Assembly (NCBI RefSeq): GCF_000143535.2 | Contig: NC_037311.1 | Span: 1,054,001 to 1,118,000, forward strand | Direction: 5' to 3' | DNA length: 64,000 bases | Source: Botrytis cinerea B05.10 | Lineage: Eukaryota; Ascomycota; Leotiomycetes; Helotiales; Sclerotiniaceae | Shown here: positions 34,822 to 47,843 of the stretch, piece after piece | Layout: the number at the start of each line of letters is the position of its first letter | Numbering within the stretch: position 1 is the first letter of the stretch | Notes under the pieces: model-generated | What the model saw: the letters and a program-made list of their open reading frames with translations, nothing else | What the model was told of the DNA's origin: nothing | The model's database searches: none | Program-made: the position numbers and the translations under genes

Positions 34822-37080
34822 CTAACTTTTGGGTAGCTTCCTCAACACCATCTTTGGAGTCTTATCAGGACTGTCAGGAGGGGTTTTCAACCCTTTAGAC
34901 ATATTTTTCTGTAAATTTTCCTCGACCATCAGTTCCTTCGCTTTGGCAATGAACTTCCTTTTCTTTGTGTTTTTCTCTCTCCATTCTACTACCGCCTCTT
35001 TCCTCTTCTTGAATCGCCTTTCTCTTATATCAAGGTCTTTTTCTACCGCATCTTCATACGCCTTGTTTTCCTCTACCACTGCCACTCTCTCTTTCATGGT
35101 AGCCTTAAAAGCATCTTCGTTTCCCCAAGGCTCTCCGTATCTCTCAACAATCCAAGCACAAAATGTTTCCCAGTCTTCCTTCCACTCTCGCATTCTCTGG
35201 CCCTTTAATCTTTTCTTTGAACTCTCACCTAATCGGATGCCCAATTGCCAATCTTTGTCAGTCTGATCTTCAAACTGTGACCACCTAACGCTGTTTTGTG
35301 CCAAATGACCCTTTTATAATAAATTAGCTTGCACGCTCTTATGTAGGGACAAAATCAGTCCATAGAGGAATTACACGTACCAGACCTCCCAGATCTAGAT
35401 TATCCCATGACCAAAGGCACATGAAGAATTCCAACGAAACACCCACCATTTCTTGACCTGATAGAAATGGGTCATCACAATTCAAACTAGCATTTACACC
35501 TTTTGCCAACAGCATTGGTAAAGTATGAGCACTCGTAGAATGGGTTAACCTCAAACTTTCATCTGAGAGTGGACAGGACTCAATCATAATCTGTCGCTCT
35601 TTGCAAATTTCTTCGAGCAGCGGGTGTTTAGGAAGTGAATATCCATGACCAATACGTCGAGTGCCAAGAAGAATCGCATCGCTAAAAAAAAAACCAATGA
35701 TGAGCATTCGGGGACGCGAAATAGGCTTCAAGTATACTTACTAAAGGTTATGGTCATTTACATCACCATTACCCAAGCATTCTCCAGCATGCAAGAAGAA
35801 TGGAATGTTTAATTTGCGGTTTTTGCATTGCTCCTTAAACCAGAGGCAAATAGGCATGAGATCTTCAAGCGTACGACCGAGTTCTTCTTGTCCCTCTAGG
35901 TCGTAGCCTGAGATCAGATCTGGATATCGTTCCTTCACACGCATGCAAGCCACCATATCTATTGGGTGGAATTAGATTTTTCTAGAGATACGCAGGAGGG
36001 AAACATGCCAGCTTTGATTTCTTGATCTTTCCATAGTCTAAAGCCTGTCCAGATAACCCGCAGCCCCCACCATTCTTTATTTTTCTTTTTCATCGTAATT
36101 GCAAACTTTTCTCTTTCTTCCCAAATTACTCTTGCCATTTCAATTTCTCCAGACGGTGCGTCACTCCATTCCAATTGAAAGTCAACCTTGAAAATCATCC
36201 TAATCTCTATCCATTTAACGTTGTCCTCGACCAATCCTTCAAAAATTTGCCTAAGGAATGGTCTGAAAACTGGCTCGTTATGAATCATCGTATTAAGTAG
36301 CTTTATTCCACTCTGGAATGTATTCCAAGCTTCATTGACACCTCCACTGACATTTTTACGCTGGGACTTTGTCTCCATTAATCGATTCTTTAACCAGGTA
36401 ATAAAGTAAGACTTGCCCTTAGGAGGATGTCTTTGGAAAGGAGCTGGGATACGATATTCGTAATGCTCCATAGAGGGTGTGTAATTGTTGAATGTCGACG
36501 CTGCTAGAGAGACTGGAACAAGTGAGTCGGATACATAATCAGGATCCCAAAGATTGTTCGCCGAGTTTCTAGTTTGCCTAGGTTGCGAAGAACTGTATGT
36601 GAATTTTATTTTTATCCTCTTCTCTCTTTTCGCCCACCATGAGTCAAGGGGCCTTGTGGCGCTAATATACATGCCCGGCGTCTTTATCATCGTGTCAATG
36701 ATAAAATCCATCGAGACGCAAGTAACGTGGTGGGCGTGAAGAATTGCTCCCTTTGGTAACTTTTTGATTATTTCTAATAGAGCTGTCCTTGCTATGGATT
36801 CTTTGATATGAGGGAAACCAGAACCTGGACGTAAGCTATGCGTTTGCCAAACTGGTTGAAAAAGAACATGCCGGTTGAATTGTTGAATGCGAGAAACTAT
36901 AGTATTGGCAGCTTGGGCTGTAGGCGAAAGAGATGTAATGAAATCATGGTCTACAACGTCAGTTTATCATATCTGATTTGAAAGGTGAACGAAAGACTCA
37001 CCCCCTCTGTACTTATGTTCATCAGCGATCAACTTTGCTCGGTTGCTTGCATACTCGTTAAATTTTGCTGATTTTTTCAT
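34822..37080 (-). CDS. Adenosine deaminase, ADGF/CECR1-type
   Basis: Five exons (37080-37002, 36950-36009, 35958-35742, 35681-35381, 35310-34822), 675 residues. Metal and catalytic motifs of the adenosine/AMP deaminase superfamily are present in order: KLPKGAILHAHH (the HxH pair), FFLHAGE, RIGHGYSL and LNCDDPFLSG (the Asp-Asp pair). The long N-terminal segment and LPKGA motif fit the ADGF/CECR1 branch. It should deaminate adenosine or a related purine. No signal peptide is seen, unlike animal ADGFs, so it is likely intracellular. Intron 2 uses a GC donor (GCATGT) with a good branch site; this joins EIKA to DMVACMRV. The C-terminal 160 residues are highly charged, probably coiled coil, and end with TPPDSPDKTP. 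Confidence 0.85.
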
Positions 37081-39515
37081 TGTTGTTGAATTTGATCATG
37101 GATATTACCATAAGTTGCAAACATGAAGATGAACAAGAATCGAACATCTGAAAAGTAAAACTTTTATCATTCTTCATGATGATAGTTCTACTCAAAGGGT
37201 TGTTGTTCTTTGACTGATAGTACATACTGTGTAAGGTCTTCTTTGTCCTAAATTATCTGCATTTGGAGATACAACAAATTATGCGAAAGTCGAGTTGGCG
37301 AATAAAGGGGCTTGATTCTGCACGAAGAATTTCGGTTCATTCATCAAACGGTTGGTTAGAAGGTATGAGGCTGGAGGGAACACAGAATCAAGAGATGTTT
37401 GCACGATTGAAGATATGAGTAGTGCCCATATTTTGAAAATTGCACAGCTCGTCAACTACGGTGTTACGACGCCCACTAAAGTTAACGTCAGGTTTCTAGA
37501 GACCTTGAGATATGCAACATATCTCCTTCATCAACATTTCACTTTGACTACTTACATCAAAAATACTAAGTAGGACTAATGGCACTGTTCATGTACTGAG
37601 AACTTGACAGCACATGTCACCATCCAGCTTTGAGATATCCTATCCGTTTCTAACGTTTCAGAGCTTGGATTCTTTCCGTGGATAGCGTGAGTCTGCAACT
37701 TCACCTGGCCCAAGCTTCAGTATATATATTTAGATGCGCGAGTGAGCTGTGGAAATTGTGGATTTGCAGTTGGGACTTATAATCCCGAAGTAGAGATGAG
37801 AACTGACCAGGTACCCGTCCGCTTCCTCCGTACCTGTAGGCTGTAGCAAACCATGAAAAAAAGAACGACTCCATTTTCCTGCATATTTCTCTTAAGGTTC
37901 AGGTCGCCTGCCGGTCGATATGCATTTCTGCTGGTAAAAAAAAAAATTGTTCTCCACTATACTAAGCAACTTTAACCTTACACTGGTAAGTAATGCTACA
38001 CCGATAGGGTCATTTGCGTGCCATGTGAGCATATTCAGACATTGGATTCGCATTCAAGGTGATAGATGTGCCCAGAGCTAAGTGGACAAGTGGAGAAGAC
38101 AGACATCTCGGATCCAACCGTAGTTATGACAACCGGGATGTCAATTATCCCCACAAGAAGAACGCTCTGTGCACGACTCGGATCCATCTTAATGCTTCAT
38201 AAGATGGAATATGTAATTTCCATTTGCTAATTGCTTCCAAATTCATCTGCAAAGAAGCTTTCCAGCCCAATCGAATCATTCTAGAACGAATTCACATGGT
38301 CCCTGCATGTACTCGAGGTACTGCATTGAGAACGCTGTCCCTCGGTGTGGTGGTTTATCAAACACGTTGGTATACGAGACATTCAGGAAAACGACGCTTT
38401 GATCGAGATCATGAGAGGGGATCGACACGTTCATGGATTTTATTGAACAGATGCTCTTAGAGTTGCGAATGTTTTGGAGCATCGAAGGAATTCGTGATTG
38501 AGAATGAAGAATGAAGATGAGGAAAGATGGAGTTGAGGTGAAGGTGGAGATTGTAGAAAAGGTTCTTCGGAGAAACTTCTGCCGAGAATTTCCACGCTAA
38601 TTCTCGTTTGCGTCGCCAAATCATTCTCTTTTACTTTCCCCCTTCACGATCTTTCCATTTTCAAACAACAATCCATTTGTCACCTCCAGCACATCAGTAT
38701 TTTCACATCAGCTTTTTGACTTTGTCCATCAGAAAACGGATACCGTCGGTACCGTCAAGATGGAGATGATCTAGTGAAATCCGCATTGTTTTTCCAAATT
38801 TGGAAACCTTTTCCGCCCCGCAACGCCTGACAAGTTCAAGTTTCACGGTGAGCTAGTAGAGGTTCCCCGTTGACCGCAAAATGGTGGAGCATCATTTCTT
38901 TTTTTCTTCAAATTTTATTCTCCTTTGCGCAATTTCGTCTACTCCTTTCGTTATTCTTGGGTATCACGAGTGACATAAGCCCAACGCTGTGCTCCAGAGC
39001 GTTCTAAGTACTGCGTCGGCACTGCGGACTTTGTTCCAGATTTTGAGTTGGCAAGACTTTTTGAGTGTATTGCCATCGCAAGCTAGCATCATCAAGCTAT
39101 TAGTGTGTGCCATAATGGAGCTTTGTAGTGATCACACACCATGAACATATTTGCCGTCGGCTCTGGGGAAGAGGGCTAGATCTCGAAAGGTATGGCAGTC
39201 AGTCAAGCCCAGTGGTAACGTTGGGCATGGACAACCCAAAAAGCATACTCACTCAATCTAAATCACCCTGGCGCATCTTTCATATATGAAGTCGTTGTCC
39301 CCTTTGTCTTTTTACTATAAATCATCACACCCTCATCAAAAGCACACAGAACGTCTCTCAGCCTCATACTTCTTACCACTATCTTGGATCTTGTACCCTT
39401 ATTCTCTAATTGCATTGGATTATTGAAGCACTATATCTGTTGCTAGGCACAGAGTTCTTCAAATCAAGATCCATAGACAATCACATAATCCTCGAAACAT
39501 CTTGACCGGTATACC
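37081..39515. other. Intergenic region of 2.4 kb
   Basis: Upstream of both the deaminase and the MCT-like gene. It contains an A tract near 37938-37948. A short stretch near 38300-38500 reads as broken coding sequence, but no gene can be supported. The last part (39290-39515) looks like a promoter and 5' leader, with TATAAA near 39317. Confidence 0.5.
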
Positions 39516-41019
39516 ATGGACCAATCTCAGGTCAAACAAGACTCCGCTCCAACAATAGATCTTGAGAAGAATGCAAACGAGGGCTCCTTAGCCGGAGCCT
39601 TCGGTCCAGAGAAAGAGAAAACAGTCATTGTCTCTGTTACTCCACTCCCTGATCCACTGATAGATGAATCTGATTCGGATTCTGAAGATGATTATAAGTA
39701 CCCTGAGGGCGGATTGCAAGCTTGGCTAGTTGTCTTTGGGTCATGGTGTGGCATGTTCTGCAGTTTCGGCATTGCAAATTCCACAGGCTCATTTCAAGCT
39801 TACTTAGCTACGAACCAGTTGGCATCTTATTCTGATTCGCAAATTGGATGGATCTTCTCATTGTACTCATTCATTTTGTTCGTTGGCGGTATTTACATTG
39901 GACCTGCATTCGACGTCTATGGGCCAAGATATTTGGTTCTGCCAGGAAGCATTCTACTTGTTCTCTCAATCTTCCTCTTTGGGGAGTGTACTGGTAGGTT
40001 TTCGAACCCAAAAAATAAGATGGTGCAAAGCTAACCGTTCCCAGAGTACTGGCATTGGATCGCTGTATTCAGTATACTCGGTGGTTTTGCAAGTTCGCTG
40101 ACCTTTACTCCATCAGTCGCAGTAATTGGCCACTGGTTCAATAAAAAACGTGGAAATGCGACTGGAATTGCAGCCACTGGTGGTGCTGTCGGTGGCATTG
40201 TTTTTCCACTTCTCTTGGAAAATCTTATTCCAAAGATTGGTGTAAGTATAATCTCTCCAAACTTTCCCACGTTAAAAAGTACATCGCTAAGCAATTTCAA
40301 TTTAGTTCTCATGGACAATGCGTGTAATGGGTTTCATCTTCGTTTTCATCACCACTCTGGCCAACCTCCTCATTAAGCCTCGTCTTCCACGTTCTCGAAC
40401 CGCTCAAAGCCCTCATCCAGATATCAAAATATTCAAGAAGCCAGATTTCGCCTTCACAGTATTGGGTGTATACCTCCTTGAATGGGGATTTTTTATCCCA
40501 GTCACCTATATCACATCTTACGCTCTCTATCAAGGATTTGATGCAGGTATTTCCTATCAATCTCTGTCCATACTATCTGCTGCATCTGTTGTCGGCCGTT
40601 TCCTCCCAGGCTTGGTAGCCGATATCATTGGCCGTTTCAACACTATTATTATGGCACTCTCTCTTACCGTGTTTGCCTGCTTTGTAGTCTGGCTCCCTTT
40701 CGGAAACACTTACGCGGGTTTAATTTGCACCGCCATAATACTTGGTTTTGCATGCGGTAGCAATGTCGGTTTAACCCCAGTTTGCGTAGGCCAACTGTGC
40801 GACACCAAGGATTATGGCAGATATTACGCAACTTGTTATTCAGTTGTCAGTATTGGATGTTTGACCGGTGTTCCAATCGCTGGCGCTCTAATTGAGGCTT
40901 GCGGAGGCTCTTACTGGGGCTTGATCTTGTTTACTGGTCTGTGCTATGCTTCTAGCGCAGTTGCAATGGCGTGTGCAAGAGGTTATGGTGGTGGATGGAA
41001 ATTGAATGTTAAATTCTAG
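39516..41019 (+). CDS. MFS transporter, monocarboxylate (MCT/MCH) type
   Basis: Three exons (39516-39993, 40045-40241, 40306-41019), 462 residues. A polar acidic N-terminus (ESDSDSEDD) leads into [16 protein letters not shown], the hallmark first segment of fungal monocarboxylate-porter-like MFS proteins. About 12 membrane segments follow, with [17 protein letters not shown] and [21 protein letters not shown] between them. Such proteins move small acids, nicotinate, riboflavin or siderophore-like solutes; the substrate cannot be told. The central loop is short. Splice phases all agree. It faces away from the deaminase gene over a 2.4-kb intergenic region. Confidence 0.9.
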
Positions 41020-43417
41020 AGATGAGGCCGACTACTGGATACCGAGTGCACAGGCTTGGGATGAAAATCTTTATGAGTAACGCCTAATGAGTTATGACCA
41101 AAAATGAATTTAAGAGCGCATGTTTATAGCGGGTTTTGTTTGGGAGTGGCGTTTTTACTTAGAGGTTATGGTATCTAAAATGGGCTTGGCTACTACTTAT
41201 AATGTATATAATATTGACGAATCTATGTCAAAATCGTATTTTCTGGTAACCGTTCTCTATTTCATTTTTACAGTAATCGCAATCGCTTGATCTATCTAGG
41301 TACTCAGAAGTAGATTGGTTAAATGATGCTAACTATTAGTACTTGCCTCATGCGGAAAAGAATTCATCCTCAATTTCTATGACGCTTGGTTTTCATCTCG
41401 CTAAAGAGTCACCTACCCTTTCCCAACTCACTGCTCATTGCTCACCCTATCACACCCCCGAACATTCCTTCCCCCTTTCTCTTCGAGGGCTCATACTCCT
41501 CCCGATTTCAAAGAATTCGGGTTTAAAACCCCAGCAACCCGTCGATAAGAAAACTCACTGCTTCAATAAAGAAAGAAAAAAAAAAAGATGTCACGAATCG
41601 AACACTCTATTATTCTTTCACATATTTACTTAACTATTAGTTTCAATTCGATATTATCAATCAAACTGAGTGAATATATCAAACTTCCACCAAACCTCTT
41701 TTCATCAATTCTCACTCACTTTGCCAAGTATAAAAACACCAGCTCCCTTAAACAGCAAACCAATTCAAGAAATTTCAACACAACAAAAAATGGGTCTATG
41801 GGTGAGAAAATCAGGATCTTTTCATCAACAGCTATACTTATACGAGCGTATATAATCTCTGGCGTAAAACAGAATCTGCAATATCCCTCTATCATAGACA
41901 CATACACTTTCTCAGCACAGCCTTGACGCATAAGATGACAATGAAAAGATATCTTCGAATATCGTCGTTGCGATTAGACTCCACGAAAATGACAACACTA
42001 ATCATCACAACACTCATTCGTCATCAACAAAATCTGGAGAGGAAAAAACTTCCGTACTTCCAGTCCTGAAGACAAACAATCCTGATTCCAATAAACCTTC
42101 AAGAGTGGGTAATAAATATGACTGCGTAATCCCCATATAGCTATGGCCTCTTCCCAAAAAGTCACTCGTGAAGAATCTCATCCATAATTGAACAACATAT
42201 TTATTATACAATCTCAACACATATCATGACTCCAATTGGAAAATATCCGCATACGTACGCATATAGCTATATCTAATCCCGCATCCGGAATACACAAGTG
42301 CTATCATCTCTCATCTATCACATCAAAACTTACTCAAACTCAAATTCAAACCCACCAAATCCTACATCATTCTATCCCTATATAAAAAGCCCAGCAAGCA
42401 GGCAAGCAAAAAAAAAAAAACAAACAAACAAACAAGTAAATAGCGACAAATTCAAACCCCAGTAATTCTTCATAAGCACTACCTACCTACCCCCATCCGA
42501 ACGAATCTAAAACCATGATTTTTATAGCCTGGGAAATGAACATTAAGTTAAGGGTATAGAGATCATGCGCGTGGATTCTATGGGATTGAAATTGTTTATT
42601 AATTAAATTAATATGAGTATGAATAAAGAGGTGTGGAAAATTCTTGATGCTGATGATGATGGTTTGAATATATGAATGAATGCATGAATGAATGAATGAA
42701 TGAGTGATAAAAATACTCATAAATCAGATCGATGAATCCTACGTATTTCAACAACAACAACAACAGCAACAACAGATATAAATAACAACCACAACCATCA
42801 CCAGCAGAACAAAATTTCAACATGGAAAATATTTCCACCACAGCCGAGCCCCTCGTAAATTCTACCCATTCTGCCCACTGATATACAATCCCCCCAATCT
42901 CCACTACAGATACACAAACACGAGCAAGTGATAAAAACCACTGATTTATCTATTCCTCTATTTTTCTCTTTCTGTATCGTGTCATCAAAAAGTGTGCAGA
43001 ATGAATACAAAAGATACCTACCCACCTACCTACCTACTTACCTATAAATAGCTATCCACATCCACATCTACACACGTTCAAAAAATCAGTATACACAACT
43101 CAACACAACTCCAATAAATGCTGCACACAATGAATATCCAGGCTACTCGACAAAATCCCGAAATCAAATTTACTGGCGCGGATACGTACTCTAGAGAGGA
43201 AAAAGAATATAGTAATGAGAAATCCCTTGAATTTCTGACAATTCGCCAATCAAATCAAAGACAGAATACTCTTAGATAATGGATACTATGATAACCTTAT
43301 TCCCAATTTCCCGATTCCTTCCCAGTAGAAAATGAATAAAAAAAGAGATAGATAGATCAATAGACAGACAAATGATTTCCCAAAACCTCACACAACAATA
43401 AACCCGAACCCCCTCTC
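41020..43417. other. Convergent intergenic region with simple repeats
   Basis: 2.4 kb between the 3' ends of the MCT-like and oxygenase genes. It holds A and AAAC runs near 42410-42436, an AATG array at 42671-42704, a CAA run near 42749-42772 and a CTAC/CTTAC run near 43018-43043. No gene is seen. Confidence 0.6.
42671..42704 (+). repeat. AATG tetranucleotide repeat
   Basis: About seven to eight AATG/CATG units, once interrupted, in the convergent intergenic region. Confidence 0.8.
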
Positions 43418-46400
43418 CTACTCATCCCAGCAAATCCTCAACCCCTTTGGAAACGGTCCCAAAGTCGACAACTCGTCATCCAAATACGCAATCCCATATT
43501 CCGTCTCCACAGTTTTCATTCCCTTCGCCTCACCCGCCACGCTCTTCCTACTATACCCACTCGACCCCGCATCGAGTCTCAAATTCTTCAGCCCGACGAT
43601 AAGTCTAAACACGCGCACCATCCCCGCTAAAGCGATATCGCGGCCGAGACATTCGTGTGGGCCGTGCCCGAACATGAGATAAGAGTCGAGACTTCGGTCG
43701 AGGACCACGGTTTCGGGATTGGGGAAGGCGGTGGGGTCTTGGTGGGCAAGGGGAAGGTTGAGGAGTACGACGGTTCCTGGGGCGGGGTTGGTGGTGGTGG
43801 TGGCTTGAGAAGTGGATTGCGAGGGTGAGTAGAGACGGAAAAGTGCGACGGTGCCGCGAAGTCGGGCTGCTTCGAGGAAGCTTTGGATCGTGTTAGTGTA
43901 TGTTCAATTTTTTTTTTTAATCATTTTTTGGGAGTAGATTGGGGCTATTTTAAGGGAAAAAGAAGGATAAAGAGATGGGAAAGGGGAACATACTAGTGCA
44001 AGAGTAAATCATCAGACTCCTTGGTAGTTTCATGGGCAATAGTGTAGAGCTGTGGTAGGTGTGATGATCCGGCATCACTGAGGTAATAGCCCAGGACTTG
44101 GGAGAGAAGCTGTGACTGATTGGCCGTCATAGCTGCCGAGGTGGGAAGACTGTATAGTTGAGTTAGCATGATAATAAAGCGGAAGATAAATGAATCTTCG
44201 AAGAAATAACAGGAGCACAAACATTTGTTCCCATACTACCCTCTCAACTCCCCATCCAGCTTTCTTTCCCTTGTCCACATATCTCTGGAGCATTGCCTTC
44301 CCATACCCCTTCAGCGCCAATCTTTCCTTTTCCTTTAGAACTTTCTCCTCAGTCTGTCTCTCCGTCTCGTCATCATGAACTATACTGTGCAGTCTATCTT
44401 TCAGCCCCTCCACCACATCTCCAATCCCGCCTCCTTTCGTATTCTCCATCAAAATATCACCTAACTTCTTAGCCACAGCTCTTGCTTCCTGATTCACCAC
44501 AAAAGATTTTGTAACATCAAAATTGTTAAAAATACATATGAAACCAGTGGAAAGCGCCGTGTACAGTTCCTCTTCGGTAAACCCGTCTTCAATATCCGTA
44601 GTTACGTTGACGTCGACAGTATTGCCCATTCCGAGTTTCAGGGGGAAATCAAACACGCCGGCTGCGAAACGAGTGAAGACACGATTGCATATGTCAGCTA
44701 CGACGTCCACTCTATACGTCTTTTTGGGTGCTGCAGCTCCATTTTTTGTTGTACTTCCGTTGCCATTAGCATTGCTGTACGCATTAACAGTTGGAATGAG
44801 AACTTTATGTTTATCAAATAAATCGGCCGTGTTAACTGTGTAGAATTGCGCAACTGCAGATTGCCAATCAGGATGTTCTTTATCATTCTTATTACCGTGA
44901 CCGGTTGGAAGATCGTGGAAAGATGATATTATAAGAGAGCGCGAGGTTGTATTTATGGATTCATCTCCTGCGAGACAGAACGGAGGTATTTTTGGCGGCC
45001 CTGTAGTCTTTGAGTCGGAGGGCGATTGTGAAGTTAGGACGGCAATTGGTGGACCCCATGTTACCTATTTTATCCATAATTAATATTTATCCTTCTTATG
45101 AACCCTTCCGAATGTTTATAATCCCAAAAATTGAGATTGAAAGAAAAAACAAACCTTCCAATTAGCCTTATCATTCAAGATTTTCTTGCACTCTTCCCAA
45201 CTCTCCACTGTTGGCGTATCTGCCTTCTTCTTAGGTTTATCCCAGCTATACAAATTTTCTCTCCCCAAATCCTTTTGGATTTTAAGATTAGCCTCAGGTG
45301 TAACGAATGGGAAATGTGCATATATAGAGTTCCCCTGGAAGTGGTTTGGGAAAGCTCGAAGGACTAATTTGTAAAGTACAGCACCATCGTCGATGTCTGT
45401 GTCGAATTGTACTTCATTGTATCTGTTTTATCATATCAGTAACTTGTTTTGATCTTCTTAGAAATAGGAGACAATGAGAACGGGAGAAGAGAGAGGGGGG
45501 GATGAAACTAACCCCCAATTAGTAAGACTCTCCGGCGTGTAATCTGTAGTATAAAATCTATCTCCCCTAACCAGCCCTACTGCATCACTCAAAATACTAT
45601 AACTGATACTATATCCAGTGCATAAACCACTACCTGGTACCACCGGTGGTTTAATTTTTTCAACCACAACTCCCGGATAAAATTCCACATCGTCAGGACT
45701 CCCATAGAATTCTTTGAGTCGTTTCGCAATAACAGGGTCGGGATTTATATCCGCAAACGATGTATGACGTGATAATCCGACGAATGAACGGAATTCATTA
45801 AGGGTGCACATATTCCAAGAGCGACTTTGGAGAATAGAGAGGATTTCGATAGAGCGCATGATAGGTGGGACGTTTGTGGCCCCAAAGGCACCAGAGAGAT
45901 CTTCTACTGAGGATTCGAAAATTGATACGAGCGATTCATCATCGTATGACCCATTAGACAAACGATTGAGATCTGCGAAAGAGCGTTGAGATGGATCGAC
46001 AGGAAGGTCTGCTTCCATTGAGTGGAGGCCCCTGAGAAGTTCGGGAAGCGTGACATCAGTCGGGTTCTTATTAGGAAATAGTCTAGCGTATTCTGCGTTG
46101 GTCCATTTCTCATCTCTTTGGGAGATAGCCGAGTGCCAGCGGTAGACTTTTTGCCGAATTAGTATATTTATCATGGGGTCTGAACGCTTCAAAAAGGTTA
46201 AACATACTCAAATTAAACTCAGCAGTGACTTGATTTCCTACACCCTCCGCAGCAGGCTTGTTCAAGAGGGTCTTAGTCTCAGAGACTCTTGGATCCAAAT
46301 CCCATTTTGAAGTTGTACGATTGAGATTCAAAATCGTACGAACATAGTCTTTCAAAACGATATTGACATATAAGCCACAAGTAATGAGTCTACCTGTTTG

Positions 46401-47843
46401 AAAGAGGTCGTTGTCGTATTTATCGAATGCAGATTTTGCCGCCTCTGCTTTGGGTTTTGTGAAACGGCCATTATCGTTGATTCTGTGGTTTTAGTCAGTT
46501 TTTATATCCAACAAGGGGCGTCAGGATAAATGAAGAGTACTGACTGAGCAAGCATTCCAACCACATGATTGTGAAATCGGTTGAACATGATCAAGAAGAC
46601 TCCCACACCGGGGGGAAATCCTAAGATTCTCTTCGAAGAAAAACAATCTGGTTTGAGTTTACCATCCTCGAATGTTCGGACCGCATTTTGCTCTTCTTGA
46701 TTACAGCCGTAGAGAGGTGCGAGATCCAAGTAACTACTAGTCTTCGATTTCGTCATATCTTCATGATCCTATTGCCATTTTGTCAGTTCTTAATCTATTT
46801 CCCAAAGTGCCAAATAACGAATTCCAAGAAGAAATATATGTTCATACCGTAAGGAAAAGATCATGGATAATAATCGTAGCCAGATAGAACAGCTGACTAC
46901 TGATCCCAGTCTGGCTTCCCTTGAAGTCCTCTTCTCCATCCAATCCGCCCCTCCTCATCAAGCCATCGAAAAGCTCCCCGGGATCCGGCAGGTTCTTCTT
47001 TCTCATTCTCTCAGGTTTAACACTCTTTGCATATGCTGTCCCCGCTCTTCCTAAATCCGGCATCAGAATGTTGTTATTTCCTCCATCCGCATCTCTATAC
47101 ATAAACTTCTTATCTAAACTCCTCACAGGTGGGTGCGGCAAGGCATCCCATAGCGTATTAACAAAACTTGCTGTTAGACTTTTTCCAATCTGTGAGTCTT
47201 CCGGTTGAGACGCCAGGAGTTTCACCGTCTTCTCAAGAAGGAGCGTGTTGTCATTTTGGACACCCTTGATCTGAGAGGAAAAGAGTTGGAGAAGTGTGTT
47301 TGCATCTTCTGGGGTGATGGTTTTGAGGTCATGAAAGATGGAATGGACACTATGAGTTGCGGATTCGATATCGGAGACTATCGTCGGTGTTGTTTTGGAA
47401 ATATCGGAGATCCAACGTGGTTGGGTTGGAGATGATTTAGGAGGCATGATTGTGACTGTGGTTATGGTTCTTGGTTGAGATTTTGGTTGAGAATGTGACT
47501 GTGATTGAAGCTGTGATTGAGGTGTTGGTACTGATGTTGGTTCTGACGTTGAGCCAGGCGTCGATTTCAATATTGGTACTAGTCTCGGTGTCGGTTCTGA
47601 ATTCGATCGAGTATTTTCTTTTCGTGGATCTTTCTGATCCAACTTCTCACCTTTCTTAGATTTCCCTTGAAATTTCCCTGTAAAATAATTTCTGTATTTT
47701 GAACCCAACTTGTTCTTCCCCTTCACAAAATTTTTCTCGTCCGCTCCATTCCCCGCGTTGACACCCTCCATATTTAAATCCCCCTCGCCTCTAGATGACA
47801 TAGCAATTTGATACCCTGCCGCCGTATGGTGCCCGGTATTCAT
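43418..47843 (-). CDS. ppo: Psi-producing oxygenase (fatty acid dioxygenase / P450 fusion)
   Basis: Eight exons (47843-46848, 46768-46545, 46482-46208, 46146-45513, 45422-45155, 45064-44223, 44149-43994, 43880-43418), 1285 residues. The N-terminal heme-peroxidase-like domain has a distal His in IIIHDLFLT (His327), and the catalytic Tyr and proximal His in IYRWH (Tyr500, His503). The C-terminal P450 domain has its heme Cys1209 in FGHGPHECLG. The family oxygenates oleic and linoleic acid and rearranges the hydroperoxides to psi-factor diols that balance sexual and asexual sporulation. The retained Cys points to PpoA-like bifunctional enzymes rather than PpoC-like ones, whose P450 part lacks it. 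An N-terminal extension of about 150 residues is basic, then rich in Ser, Gln and Pro. The intron before exon 4 splits the IYRWH motif region. Confidence 0.92.

Noticed and set aside
38276..38500. Plus-strand text such as DFIEQMLLELRMFWSIEG that looks coding
   Set aside because: It is short, interrupted by two stops just upstream, and no splice model or family supports it.
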